In this document: positions 11,601 through 26,600 of the stretch, in pieces | How positions within the stretch are numbered: the stretch's first letter is position 1 | Layout of the letters: each line of letters starts with the position of its first letter | DNA from: Anagrus nilaparvatae | Taxonomy: Eukaryota; Arthropoda; Insecta; Hymenoptera; Mymaridae | Length of the DNA stretch: 64,000 bases | Assembly (NCBI GenBank): GCA_022575985.1 | Contig: JAKSXM010000007.1 | Location: forward strand, 8,186,501-8,250,500 | Direction: 5' to 3' | The notes under the pieces: generated by a model | The model's input: the letters and a program-made list of their open reading frames with translations, nothing else | Databases searched by the model: none | Told to the model about the DNA's origin: nothing | Position numbers and translations under genes: made by a program

Positions 11601-14600
11601 ATTTTAACATGGTACATGTTTATAGGGTAAGGGTACTTCAAACTTGAAAATTAAGGGGAGAGGGTCAAATGAGACTTAGAATAATTTAAATATAGGGAAG
11701 TCTTAGAATAATTTAAATATACTTTAAAAAATCTGAGCTTAGGGACTTAGAATAATACAGATTTATGGACTTGGAATAATATCGATTTAGAGACTTAAAA
11801 TAATTCAAGGGTAGGGAAATAAAATAATTTTTATTTAGGGACTTAAAATAATTCAGATTCAGGCAGTTAGAACAATTTTGATTTATAGACTTAGGATAAT
11901 ATCGATTTAGGGACTTAGAACAATTCAGGATTAGGGACTTGTAATAATTTTGATTTAGGGACCTAGAATAATACGCGTTTAGGGAATTATAATAGTTTGG
12001 GTTTAGAATCTTAACATTTAGTAAGGTGATAATTAAAAATTATATGAGTAAATTCTTGAAAACAAATGCTAATTGAGCCTATATTTGGTATCCCAGTATA
12101 GTTTTCGGAGTCATAGATTCCCTAAACACGTATTATTCTAGGTCCCAAAATCGATATTATTCTAAGTCTATAAATAAAAATTGTTGTAACTGCCTGAATC
12201 TGAATTATTTTAAGTCCCTAAATAAAAATTATATCAGCGATCCAAAAAACCTGTAATAGACCAAATCTGGTGACGGTAATTCCAATAACTAAACACCCTA
12301 AACCGCGATTTCACTGGAATTTGTGTATTATAGAAGGTTATCGTTCCTAGGCAATAAAATTAAACTCTAAATCTTCCATTTAATTAATTATTCCTTGTAA
12401 GTAATTTGTATTTACTGAAAAAATAGATTAAAGACTAAAATGAAAAAAAACGCATCCCTTAACCTACAAATTTCTAGCATTTTTCTTCTTTTAAATATTT
12501 TCCGGTGTTTTATATTTTTAAAAAAATATCACAAATAATAAAAAATCAAATATTTAACATAAATATGAAGATTTCACTTGGGAAAACTGACTCAAAAGTA
12601 AAGCATAACATAAAAATCTTAAAGTGGAAAAATTTCTTTCTTTACTTTTTTATATTTTCGGTGCTTTAAACCATGTAAAATCTTTTATTAATTATGCCTT
12701 TTTTATCAAAGATTCATTTGCTTAGTATTTTTTGGGAAAAGCCACCGGAAATATTATTATCAAGATAAATCCACTTTTTTAAAACAGTTTAGGTTAGGTA
12801 TTGTTCGTTGAACGTTCGTAATTTTAATAACATAATTTTTTTGTGTAAAAACCGCTAAATATGATATTGAATAGTAAAAATTAGATTTTTGAGGTCTAGG
12901 GTGAGTTATAAGGTTAAAAAACGCCAAAAATCGCGAAAAATCACGAAAAATCACGAAAAATCACGAGAAATCATGAGAAATCACGAGAAATCACAAAAAA
13001 TCACAAAAAATCACGAAAAATAAAATAAAATCAAAAAAAATCGCAAAAATCGCAAAAAATCGCAAAAAATCGCTAAAAGACGGAAATAAACCATTTCAAC
13101 TAGTAACGATTCATGATTGAGGTACAAACAAGCCAAAATCAGAAAAAAATCAAAAAAAATTTTTTTTAATCAAATTCGTGATTTCCAAGACGGTAGCCCC
13201 TCGTATGCAACTCATGAACTTTTTTTTAAGCTTTACAAAGTAATTGTTTTCTTACTCAGTTGGGAATTTATTCAAAAAATATGCAATTTTTTTTCTTCTT
13301 TGAGCAAGATATAAAAAATTTAAATTTCAGCATAAATAAATTTTTATTATGTAAACTATTATTTAGAATTTTATTTTAAATTATTTAATATAGAAAATAT
13401 ATGGAGTATTTCGGTTTGAGAAATAAATAATAAAATTTTATTCGTCCTTTATAGATGTCTGTTGGGTGTTAAATTTAAAGTCATATCGAGGCTTGATTTT
13501 CACTAAACCATTAGTTTTATAAACCATTTTTTCTAATTTAACTGCAAACATTTTTTTGACTAGAGACATTTTAATATGTTCAGATATCCATTTTGAAAAT
13601 AACTTTATATTTTATTCAAAACTAGCTGCTTAAGATTTGGTAGACATTTTATTTGAATTTTCTTTTTCTAAAACTCCTCAGATCACTCTATAATAAATTA
13701 AATTTTAAAAAATGGTAAAAAAAGATATTTTCTCTTCTTTAATAAATAAAATATTGCAAAAGCCAAAAATTTTAGTATATAATCTTTTGTATGTGCACAT
13801 GCAAACGTAAAATGAAAGCTTTGAGTTTTTCCTTTTTTTTTACTCTATGTCAAAAAGATAAAAATATTTATTTAAAATGGACGTAATCTGAACAAAAAAA
13901 ATAGAACTTTTTTTTAAATACTAGTAATACTACTACTCATACAATAATATAATCCAAAAAAAACATACGTACTTATCAGAAATGTCGTCTGGTTTTTCTC
14001 CTTATCAAGCCAACATATTGAATTATTGTTATTATTATATTTAATTAAATTTAGTTTTCAAAATACCAGAGTGTACATAACATGACAAGTAAATTTACAA
14101 ATTTATTAAATCTGTATTATCCTCTTGAATAAAATAAATGAATTCCATATTAGAAAACTAGAAAAAAATTATTTTTAAACACATTTAAAACAAAAGACTA
14201 AAACGTAATTTTCCAAATGCATGCATTATTTTTAACATTACAGCCTCGCTCCCTATGAACATAATCTTACTTTTTTTTATATTAACACGCATTCATGCAT
14301 TCATACATATTGCAGAAAGCAAGAAAGCAAGTACTACGGTTTATTATTCAAAGGATTTATGTGCATATAGAGCTACTTTATACTGTCTGAAAGCTTAAAC
14401 AAGATTCGCTATGGATTTTTTTTATTTTCCGACACATGACTGTTTGTGAGTAAGTGAAACGCAAGGTTTTTGAAATTTTCAAAAAAGTAAAGTACGCTGT
14501 ACAATGAAATATACCTAACTGCTGAGTTCTTTTATTTATATTTTATAGATATGTATGTCGCGCAGTTAAACTTAATTTATGCCGTGTACTTATAAACATT

Positions 14601-17600
14601 TTTTTTTGCTTCCAAACTCTTAATTTTATTGAAAATATTCATATGGAAGTGCACCTCTTTCTCCTAAAATGAGATGTCTTGTGGTATATTTTTATTTATT
14701 GTGTTAGCTACGTGTATGTGAAGGAGGGATTGGGGTATTTCGAGTATACTTAAGAAAATTGTAAATTTGATACTGTGTTAACTTATATACCTAAATTATA
14801 CTTATATACCTAAATTATTCCAGTAGCGGCTATCAAACGATTGTAAATGATTTGAAACGTAAAGAAAAGAAAAACAATAGTATAATACGATCCTAAGCCA
14901 GAAAAATAAAGAATGTACCAAATCGCACGTAAATTGCACGTAAACTGTGATTTGGGTCATTCTTTGTTTATGGCCGAGGGTCGTACAAAATTTTTCTGCG
15001 ACTGTGGCGAGAAAATACGTCTTTGCCGGACGCGGAGAATTGTTTTTAGGCTCGCCGTAATACTGCGCGCATATCTGAAATGAGTGTAAAAATTTTTAGA
15101 TAAAATAAAAAAATTATTTAGATGAAAAATCGAGTAACCTAACGCAACAAATATCTGGGAAAACTCAAGCAGGAGGGTTCAGGGATGCGAAGCCCCTTTG
15201 AGCTTGAAAAATATTAAAATTGATGCTTTAAAAAATTACTTAAACTCAAAAGACATAAAAATGCAATAATTTAAAATGTGTCTTAAAAAGTATATAGCCT
15301 TGTACAATGACTCTGAAGTTATGTAGTGAATGACTTGATATAAAAATAAGTTTGTCCCTTTTGATTTTTTTGGTATTTGCATAATATTGAAAAATATTAA
15401 AATTAAAAGTACTAAATTTTGCTTTCCCTATATTGTATTTGAGTTACTTACTTTCTTGGGTTTTTGTTTATAACCAAATTTAGTTATAAATAATGAAATA
15501 TTGCGGTGGAGGCGTTCAATTTTTTTCTGAAAAATGTTTTTAATAAACTTTGACAATAACTACTGCATGAATCATTTATATAATTAGCTTCCTACAGACT
15601 TTGAAATAACGAAGGATTATAATGAAATTTTTAATACTTGAAGATTTATTGTTAAAATAAATATATATATAAAATAATTACTTAATCACTTTTCACAATT
15701 TTCGTACATTTTTCCTAATTTTTTTTTCCTGATCCAATATTCCTAAAATCATTTTTCCTAAGAGGCAAATTCCTTAATAAATATATGTAAGTCAATTTAA
15801 TAAAACAACAATTTTGTATATTTATTTGAATTAACCTGGAATTAAAGTTATTTATTTTCAAAATAAAATTAACGATTAATCAGCTTGTAATCCTTTTCCT
15901 TGTACTTTCCTATAAATATTTTCAGTAAAGTGAAAAAAGCCCCCAGAATAAAGTGCTTCAGGAAAAATTTGTCGACAAGCATTGATAATTTCAAGCTCAA
16001 AATCCCCCATACTTCTTAATGGCATAAAATTTTTTCACGATATTATTATTTTATATGGTAAAAAGTGGTTTTTATTGAACTTGATCTTAATCTTTAAAGT
16101 TTTTTGGCAAAAATTTTTATATACTGACTTTCAAGGATATATTTTTATCTTTTCTATTAGCTTAATATAATAATTTATTATACTATATGAGAAATATTAA
16201 ACTTTTTTAAGCGTATAAATAATTTTTTTTAAGTAATTTTGGTTATTACTACTTTACTTTGAAGTATTTGATAAACAATTCTGTTTATTAATAATGAATC
16301 AATGGGGATAAATAATTATTTAAAAATTATTTAATACCAAAAAACTGAATAGCCGCCATTTTGTAACCTTTGAACCCAAAACCTTAAAAATTGGCATAGT
16401 ATCATATTACCGTATACCAAACTCAACACAATTAGTTTTTTTGAAATACCCGAGATTTACTTTTCCATTTGTAAAGTTTCACTAAGAATTACTCATATAC
16501 TACCAAAATTTATTAAATAATAATTAAAAAAAATCAAATTAATTTCAATAATATTTAACCTACATAAACAAACCAATAAATTCATGCATAACAATAAAAT
16601 AAAATCTAAATCTAATCTAAAATTCATACAAAACTTATTTATTACATCAATATAATATATAATAATACTAGCTGCCTCCGGCTCGCTTCGCTCACCTCGG
16701 CAACCTCCAAGGGGGCTGCGCCCCCCTGGACCCCTGCAACTTTATTTTTCCAAAGATATGATGTTTCAGCTTACTCAATATTTTGTATAACAACCTTTTT
16801 TTACCCGAAATATTATCTAAAATTTACTGAATAATAAAAATTACGCACGTTGGAACTCAGGTGGATAATTAGTGATCAGCGATACAAAGCTTGATTACCC
16901 TTCCCTAGTTGCTTCCCTCAACTACCAATTCTAGGATTCTTCCTGATAATACCTGTACAAGTTTCTTTTAGTTACTCTATTGAGCTACTAAATTAGTAAC
17001 CGGTAAGAATTACAAATATATATAATATTAGTCTTCAAATATATATAATACTAGTCCTAAACTTTTATAATTTTTGAAAAATATTTGTAACTTTTGACAG
17101 ATCGATCCGATTAACTTGAAAATTTAGGTGGATACGTAAAAAATATGCCCGAATCGAATAAAATTCTTTTTGATTGTAAATTTTCTCCTCGGTTTTCCGT
17201 TTTTTTGGTTTTTTTTGAAAACTTGATAAAAATTTTTTTCTTGAAAATTCAGTTTTTTCAACATAAAAATTTTTTGTCGTTATCAATCGAATTGAAACCT
17301 AGCCTATGTTTGGACCCGTAATTTTTGCCGTCTTTTGCCGTAAACCCTATGTCTGTAGCTTTTATCATTTTCTAGTTTATCGCTTTCGGACACACACACA
17401 CACACACACATAATTAAAGATTTATATATATAGTAGCAAAAGTTGGAGGGGGGGGCTCCGCCCCCCCCTGTGTCACATTTACTTCTGTTTGTGTTGTTTC
17501 AAAAAATCATTTTTCATTGCAAATTTATAATTATGCAAACACATTCAAACTATTCAGAGCAGCGTAGGTGAAACATTAATGAAAAATTATAGGTTCTGAT

Positions 17601-20600
17601 TGATTCTCTAGTTATAATAGAGAAAATAAAAAAATTAAAATTAAATTTAACTGAGTACGTATAAATTAGTGCCAAATCAAGTAATACGAATTGTTACAGT
17701 AAAATTTAATCATATTTTTTAGGTATAATGAAAATTTTTTAGGTATAATGTAAATTTTCAAAAAATTTTATATATCCTAAAAATTGTAAAAATTGAATAT
17801 CTCCAAAAGTAAGAAAGCTGAGTCACAAAATGTTACCGGAATACTTTTATTCTTTATTATGACACTGGTTTCATGTCAAGTGGTTCGGCAGTTCTTGAGT
17901 CATTAGGGTACAGACAGACAGGCAGACAAATAAATTTTCAAGTATATATAGTATAGCAAAAGTTAGAGGGGGGGCTCCGCCCCCCCTGTATCGCGTTTAC
18001 TTCTGTTTCTGTTACTTGAAAAAATCATTTTTCACTGCAAATTTACCTATAATTATGCAAACACATTCAGAGTTTTCAGAGAAGCCTAGTTCTGTCTCCA
18101 GCAAAGTCTCCAATAAATTTATAATTATGGATTACAGAACCATATTTAAAAATATATTGGAGAGGCTATGCCCAATCTCGACAGACAAAGTTTCAAATAT
18201 ATATAGTAGTAAGATATAGTATTAAGATATATATAAAAAATGTTGCTAATTTTTAAAGATACCTCCGTTTTGAACAAAAATATAACTGAGTACGTATAAA
18301 TTAGTGCCAAATCAAGTAATACCAATTGTGACAGTAAAATTTTATCATATTTAGAAGATATTTCACTTTTTACTCAAAATTTCAAAAAATTTTATTTTTT
18401 CCAAAAATAGTAAAAATTGAATATCTCCAAAAGTACGGTAGCTGAGTTGCAAAACTTTGTCTTATGTCATACGTAGACTTTTTTTCTATATTTTGACACT
18501 TCATTTTGACTTTTCATTGATTAGACCCTGATGATATACACACACAGACCCACAAATAGATGATTAAAAATACTATAAAAAATTAAAAAATTAAAAAAAA
18601 TTTTCAACCAGCTTCAAAAATATTTTATAAAATTTTAAAGATACCTCCGTTTTGAATAAAAATTTAGGAGAATACGTAAGAATTAGTGCTGAATCGAATA
18701 CTACAAAGTGTGACAGTAAAATTTTTCGATTGTCTCAAGATATTTTAATTTTTGTTAAAAATTTTTTAAAATTTTATCAAGTTCAAAAACACTAAAAATT
18801 GAATATCTCCAAAAGTACGATAGCTGAATCGCAAAACTATGGCCTATGTCACTCGCGGACATTTTTTCTTTAATTTGACACCGGTTTTATATAATTTCGT
18901 TCACTGGTTTGACCCTGATGATAATACACACACACAGACACACAGACACACAAATAAATTTTCAAATATATATAGTAGTAAGATAAGATAAGATAGGATA
19001 GGATAGGATAGGATAGGATAGGATAGGATAGGATAGGATAGGATAGGATAGGATAGGATAGGATAGGATAGGATAGGATAGGATAGGATAGGATAGGATA
19101 GGATAGGATAGGATAGGATAGGATAGGATAGGATAGGATAGGATAGGATAGGATAGGATAGGATAGGATTTGTCCTAAACTTTTATAATTTTTGAAAAAT
19201 GATTGTAACTTTTGACAGATCGAACTGATTACCTTGAAAATTTAGGTGGATACGTAAAAAATATGCCTGAATCGAATGAAATTCTTTTTGATAAAAAAAT
19301 TTTTCCTCGGTTTTCCGTTTTTTTGGTTTTTTTTTGAAAATTTGATAAAAATTTCTTTCTTGGAAATTCAGTTTTTTCAACATAAAAATTTTTTGTCGTT
19401 ATCAATCGAAATGAAACCTAGCCTATGTTTTGACCCGTAATTTTTGCCGTCTTTTGCCGTAAACCCTATGTCTGTAGCTTTTATCGTTTTCTAGTTTATC
19501 GCGTTCGGACACACATAATTAAAGATTTATATATATATAGGATAGGATAGGATAGGATAGGATAGGATTATACGAAAGGTTTTATTTTAAACAAATATAA
19601 TATAATAAAAGCATGTATTATAATTATTAATTACTTAATTTAATATTTTGATTAAATATAATTTCAATTGCTACTTTATATATGTAAATGTAATAATTAT
19701 TATTTCCCTAAAAGTTATTAAAATTTTGATTTAATTTAATTTTATGTGCATATTACTTGATTTTATTTTCAATTTTTGCTATATAATAACACTCAATCAA
19801 TTTGTTATGCTCAAAATAATTATAATCGATTATGCATACTTTAATACATCAAAAACTTTTTTTAAAATAAGTGAATGATAAATTGCTGCACTGAAAAAAA
19901 GAAGTCATTTATTTACTTTTAAAAAGGAATAAATAAAAGTCTCGTCACTCCTGAATCTCGTCTTGGCACTCATCATTCCATTCTCAAGAAAATAAGATAA
20001 AACATGAAGAATAAATACGAGAGATGCACGTTATATTATTTGTTTCTCTTCGTGCAAAATTTAATGTACAAAAGTCTTGGGGCGCCTTGAAAAATGGACG
20101 ACAAGTTAGAGCGTCAAAGCTCTTTACCAGAGTCGTTTCTCTTATTATGTTTACTGCATAAAAGAGTCTAATTTTTCTTTTGCTTTTTTTTGTACACTGA
20201 AAAATCCTAACATGTGCACGTGGCATTTTATACTACTTCTATACCAAACAAAGTAGCAAAAAAATGTGGGTCGAGTAAATATTAATATCGGCTAATGGTA
20301 GTGACGGGTTGAGCTTTCCGGATATTATTTGTCAAAGTGTACGTACTTTATATTATTGAACATGTTTAAAAGTATTTTCTTTTGTCAAAAGCCTCAATTG
20401 GCTTGTATGCATCATTATTAAACATCCTTGATTGAGTGTTTTTATTTTCATTAAATACCTGCATTGTAATTCAATATCTTGTTTTGTATGTTTTAGATTG
20501 ATATCTTTTGTCGTTATATCAAAGTGTGAGAAAAAAAGAGTAAAATTATTTTTTTTTACCAATAAAAAAAATGTAGACTGCATTTTGTGTAAACATTCAA

Positions 20601-23600
20601 TTTATGTTTTATTTCAATAGTATTAAATATTTAACTTTTGTTATATATTCGCAAATTATATTTATAAGAAAAAAGGAGTATACTCAATTTTAAATCAAAC
20701 CATCCCATACACCAAAAAACTGTTATGGTTTATAATCTTGTTGATAATGCAATACAACTGTCAGATTCACAATTTCATGAAAAAAATCTAAGCCTAGCAA
20801 AATCTATATTACTACTAAATAATTACCCTGTAGAATTTATAAATAAATTTGTCAAAAAACGTCAGAATACCATTAACCAAGGAGGCATAATTGTGCGATG
20901 CGATATACGTACACAAATTTACACAAATCAGCTAAAAATAAAAATTTTCTTAAAAGTACGCAGTTTCGATAAAATTATACGCCTTATGAAACAGTTTAAA
21001 ATCCTACCAATTACCTACATCAACGATAATCTTTCACATATTATTACTAATAATAAAGATAAAATACCAATATTAGGTAGAGCTTATAGTGTATATTTGC
21101 TAAAATGTAGTAAATGCGAAGCTTCAATACGTCAGTGAAACCAAAAAAGCGTTAAGGTATCGCGTAAATAAACATAGACAGGACGTACGAAATGATTGTG
21201 ATAATGTAGTACCGAACCATTGTAAGAATGGCCATATTATGGATTGGAAACAAGCTACTATTTTAAACATTGAACCTATTTGGCGAAACAATTAATCTCT
21301 GAAAATACGCATATACACCAACAGGATAAGCCGCTAAATAAAAAAAGTGATCTAAATAAATTACATAGATCATATGATAAATTATTTGAACAAATGCGTC
21401 GGATATAACAATTTAAAATTCCTTAATGTATTTGGTTCTAACGATAATACATTATAATTATTTGTTAAATATATTAATAAAATATAATAAATATACATAT
21501 CTAATAATAATTTTAACCATTTTTTTACTACTTATTTATTAATTAAAAATCTTTCAGTAATACATTATGTGTATTATCTGTTAAGGATTCAATTTAAAAA
21601 AGTATTTTTTTTTTAAATATATAAAAAAATCATATAAATTATAATTATAAAAAATTACTTAGAATTGTCAATAATTAGAGTAAAAAAATTTTTTTTCATG
21701 AAAAAACAATATAAGAGTACCTATATACTTTAAATTAAAATTTTTCAATTTCTGTAAAAAGTTATATATTGCTCTTCATAATAATAATAATACAAAATAA
21801 GATTCTAGATGCAGAAATATATATATTTTTCCAAAAACGTATATTAAAAGTTTGATTTCTTCAAAAATATACGTTAAAAATAACGCACATAGATTTTACC
21901 TAAAATATTAAATAGACAAAAGCCTATGATAAGCGGTGTATTGTTTATTGTACACTGTAATACTTAGACTATAATAATATTAAATAAATATGAAAAAGTT
22001 TTTCATAACAAAAAACCGTGTATATTTAGAATAAAATAAACTAAAAAATATTGTAACAATGCTTTGAAAAGAAAAATCAGTTGAACACCAGACTCACTTG
22101 AAGATAAATGCATAAATGTATACGTACATTTTCAAATTTTTAAATTGGTAAATTATAATACACTTGTAAAAACTATGTAAAATTATCAGTTATATAATTA
22201 TATTTTATTGGTTTTAGCTTGAAAAGGTCGACATATTGATCAACGAAACGTCGCAAATAGATAAATAAATTTTTATTAAAAAATTTAATTTGCATAATTT
22301 TTTCCATTTGGTCAATCAATTCCTACCGAATTATAATTACAATTTTTAGATTAGCAATTCAAAATAAGTTGGTACTTTTCTGGTTCTAACTTTAGGATAA
22401 TTTTTGTGGCTACGGCTTACAAGGAACACAAAAAATCAACGCTTAAATTTGAAATACTTTAGATATTTTATATAAGGCTCAATTTAAGTCAAACCGGACT
22501 AAACCTAATTGACGGGTCTTTAAATTGGTTACGAAGTATTTTTATCCGAAAGAAAGGCTTACGGATTTTCTTTTTCCCGAATTCATGTACTCCACAACGG
22601 AAAATTTTTATATCTTAGGTTTCCGTGGAAAATTTTCCTTAAAATTTGATTCCAGATTTTAAATTAAAATTGATAAAAAAATTTCAACGAATTTGCACAA
22701 TTAAAATATACGGAAAATGAAACAACTATAAAAGTAAAAAGTATTTGTATGTAGTACAAATATCAGTACTTTATCCCTTTTGGACAAAGATAAACAGGAT
22801 ATTTTGGCCAATCAGTCTTGCCAATATCTAGACAATACAATCTATAAACATGTCCCATATTAAAAAAAGTTGCAAGGCTATCAAAATTATTCTGAAAACT
22901 GCCTTAGATTTGCTTCATATTTCTTTATAAATCACTAATTGTAGACTAGTAAAAAACTGCGTTCGATAAAAATTATATTAACAAAAAAATTAGAATATTT
23001 TAGAAAAATTAGTAAATTTTCGAAAAAATTTGTAAATATCCGAAAAAAATCGTATATTTACTAAATTTAGTATATTAACAAAAAATTCGAGTATTCTTGA
23101 TTTTTTTTTGTGAATTCGGAAAAAAATTGATAATTTACAATTTTTTTTCAATTGTAAATTGATAATTTACAATTTAGTGTAAGTAAAAATAAAACATCAA
23201 AAGTTTATAAAAAATTTTTAAGAAAAAAATTTTTGGCACCTGATATAAAAATATTCACGATTTTTAAGATTCTGACAATCGAACTTTAAGAATCTAAGAA
23301 ATATTAAAAGAAAGTCAAACTTATTCTTGTATGAAAAATTGGTATAGCACGATTATTATACAGGTCTTTTATTATAACGGTGAATATTTTAGAAAAATGA
23401 CTGAAACAAATATAACTTTTGACAATGGCATTATTTGAATAGTGAAAAAGGTTACACAGAAGGTTAAATAAAAAAATTTATTATATCCTGGTTATAGTCG
23501 TGGCCTGCAATGAAAATAATACATGTTTACTCTCTTTTAGGCACTTATTGTTACATTTCCTTCCTTAGCTTTTTTACTTTTCATTATTTTTTTAATTTTA

Positions 23601-26600
23601 TTTTTTTGACCATACTTTTGGGTTAAATTTCACCTCATAATTTCCTGCTGACTTTTTTTATTTCAATTAATTTTTTTTAAAATTATTTATCACGCTAAAA
23701 ATATCTTCTTCTAACATAGACATTTATTATATAAAAACAGTGGACATCACTAAAAAAAGCTTTTGCGGTTTTAACTTTATTTTGATACAATTTAAATCCT
23801 TTTTAAGATCTAGAAAATCTTAGGATAATGGATAAATCTTTTTAAAAGCTTAAAATACCATGTTTTTAGTGATAAGATATTTTGCAAGCTATTGAGTCTT
23901 CCTCACTCTAAGGAGATTTTTATCGTGCTATCACTGTGGGATTTAAGTTTCGGACCTAAAGTCACAGAATTTCTAGATACCCCTAGATTATCAGAGACAG
24001 CCAGATAGGGGGACTATTTTTGATTGGTTCCGCCATCTTACCTAGCAAAAATGTATTTTAAGTAGGGCAATTTTCTCATGGTCGCCATCTTACTTAGCAA
24101 AATTTTTGTGATTGGTTGGCAAAAGGGGACCACGTGAGCTTTAGGCCGTCTCTGCTGCTCTAGGGTCTCTAAGAATTTCCCATTAACAGCACCAATTTTT
24201 AACTTCTGTGATTGGTGCCGGACCAAGTTTTGGACCTAAATTTAAACAAGGTTCCATGCTGCAGCGGGGAAAGGTCGGACTCAATAGCTTTTTTACAACA
24301 AACCGTCTTTAATAAAAAGAGCAGTATTTTTGATAAATAATTGTTATGTCATAAAAAATCTTGAAAATAGATTAAAAGATCTTTCATAGAATTCAAATGA
24401 AGGTGAAATTTTCTATTCAGCTGCCAGGTAGCAGGCGTTTTCCGACTATCACGTTAATCGCTGCAGTATAGTAGTATGTTACCGGCGATTGCCATATAAA
24501 TAATAATAAATGGCGCTAACGACATTTAAATTACTGGTTATTAATGTTACATTCTTTTTTATGGCCAAGGAATAGAATATTGCTTAAAACTTAAAAATTT
24601 TTTCCTTTTGATCCTATAATTTTTGCACAAAAATGCACAAAAAATAGTTTAAAATGAAAAATAAAATAGTATCGAAATTTAAAAAATTTTAAAATTTAAT
24701 TTTCAAAGATTTTTTAATAATCAATCTAGTGTAATTTCCTTGATTATTTTAAATCGAATTTTTTATTTATATCGTGACGCAATTTTTCACTTAAATTTTC
24801 TTCAATAAATTTTGTTTATTTCTATTTACGGTTCAATTCAATTTATATACACGTAAATTTATATCAATTGATAAGAGATTATTGGATTTTTTTTAATAAT
24901 AATATTATATAAATAGAGAAGAGTCTCAGAGATTACAAAAAAAAGTAGGGCATCATTTTTTTATTTTTTAATATCTCCGTGCAGATTGAATTTTTTCTTG
25001 TAAATGAGGTGTCGTTTATTATTAGAAGGATTTTAAAAATATTAAATAACAGACTTTTTATATCATCAAGAGCAGACTTTTATTAAATAATTTTAATGAG
25101 GTAAAAATACTACAATTTTTTTACTTTTTTTCCAGGCAATTGTCAAATAATCAGATACACACCATCGAGAGGGGAGCATTTCAAGATTTCGTTAGTGTTA
25201 AGAAGTTATGGCTAAATAATAATCACTTACGATTTCTGTCAGACTTACTCTTTAGCAACATGATGAATCTCAAGAGATTGTGAGTTCAATTTTTTCTAAA
25301 ATTATTTTAATTGAGAATTTTCATAAAAAATATTTAATATTTAACAGAGATCTTAGTCATAATGAATTAGCAATGATTGGTCCCAAAACGCTAAGAGGCA
25401 TAGAATCTTTAAAACACTTGTAAGTATTCAAAAAAATAAATTCCAATAGTCTAGTCCAAGAGGCACTTAAAAAATTTTTTTATGGTTTTATAGACTGATT
25501 GACAATAACGCATTGAATTGCATCGATGAGTCGTCTATACGCGAATTGAAGGATTTAGAAATTTTGTAAGTAGCAATAAAAACAAAGCAATAAAAATTCG
25601 GCTCAATAAAAACTCATTTCTTTCAGAACTTTAAATAATAATAAATTAACGATACTTGGAAAAGATATATTCAAAAACTTGCAAAATTTAAAAACATTAA
25701 AATTATCAGATAATTTATTAAACTGCGATTGCCATCTAATTTGGTTATCGCAAACTTTAAAGAAATTTTTAATATTAGGACAAAATACACGATGCTCCTC
25801 ACCACGACATTTAAAAGAACAAAACATTTTTGAATTGCAAGAAAATGAACTCGAATGTTTGAATCTACAAGAGAGAGCAAACTCTGAATGTAGTACTGAA
25901 CCACAATGTCCGCCGCCTTGTAAATGCGAAGATGGTATTGTTGACTGTCGAGAAAACTCATTAACTGAAGTACCAACTTATTTGCCTAAAGATACCATCG
26001 AATTGTTAGTTTTTATTTTAATTTTTTTTATTTTAAATATACCTAACATTTTTTTGACGATTCCCAGACGTCTGGAGCAAAATGGAATAACGGAAGTACC
26101 AGCAAAAGCTTTTTCACCTTATAGAAAGTTACGAAGAATGTGAGTATTTAAGATTTGATTACACCACATAAATATTTATCTATTTTAATATTTTAGTGAC
26201 CTGAGTAATAACAAGATTAAAAACTTATAACCGGTTTGTGTAAACACAACCTAAATGCATGGAACATGTTTACTTCCAGATGAGGACTAGGTATAATACA
26301 AATTTTACTCAACATTACAATACAATTTTCTATTTTTATAATTTGTAATTATCATCTCACTAGCTGTTAAGATTCTAAGCCCAAACTATTTTGATTCCCT
26401 AAACCTGAACAATTCTAAGTTCCTTAATCGATATTATTCCAAGTCCCTGAACCTGAATTATTTCAAGTCCTTAAGCCCAGATTTTTTAAAGTCTTTTAAA
26501 AGTATTTTATTTATTTATGTATACTTACCTAATTATTCTAAGTCTCATTTGACCCCCCCCCCTTTAATTTTCAAGTTCTGAAGTATCCCCTCCCTATAAA

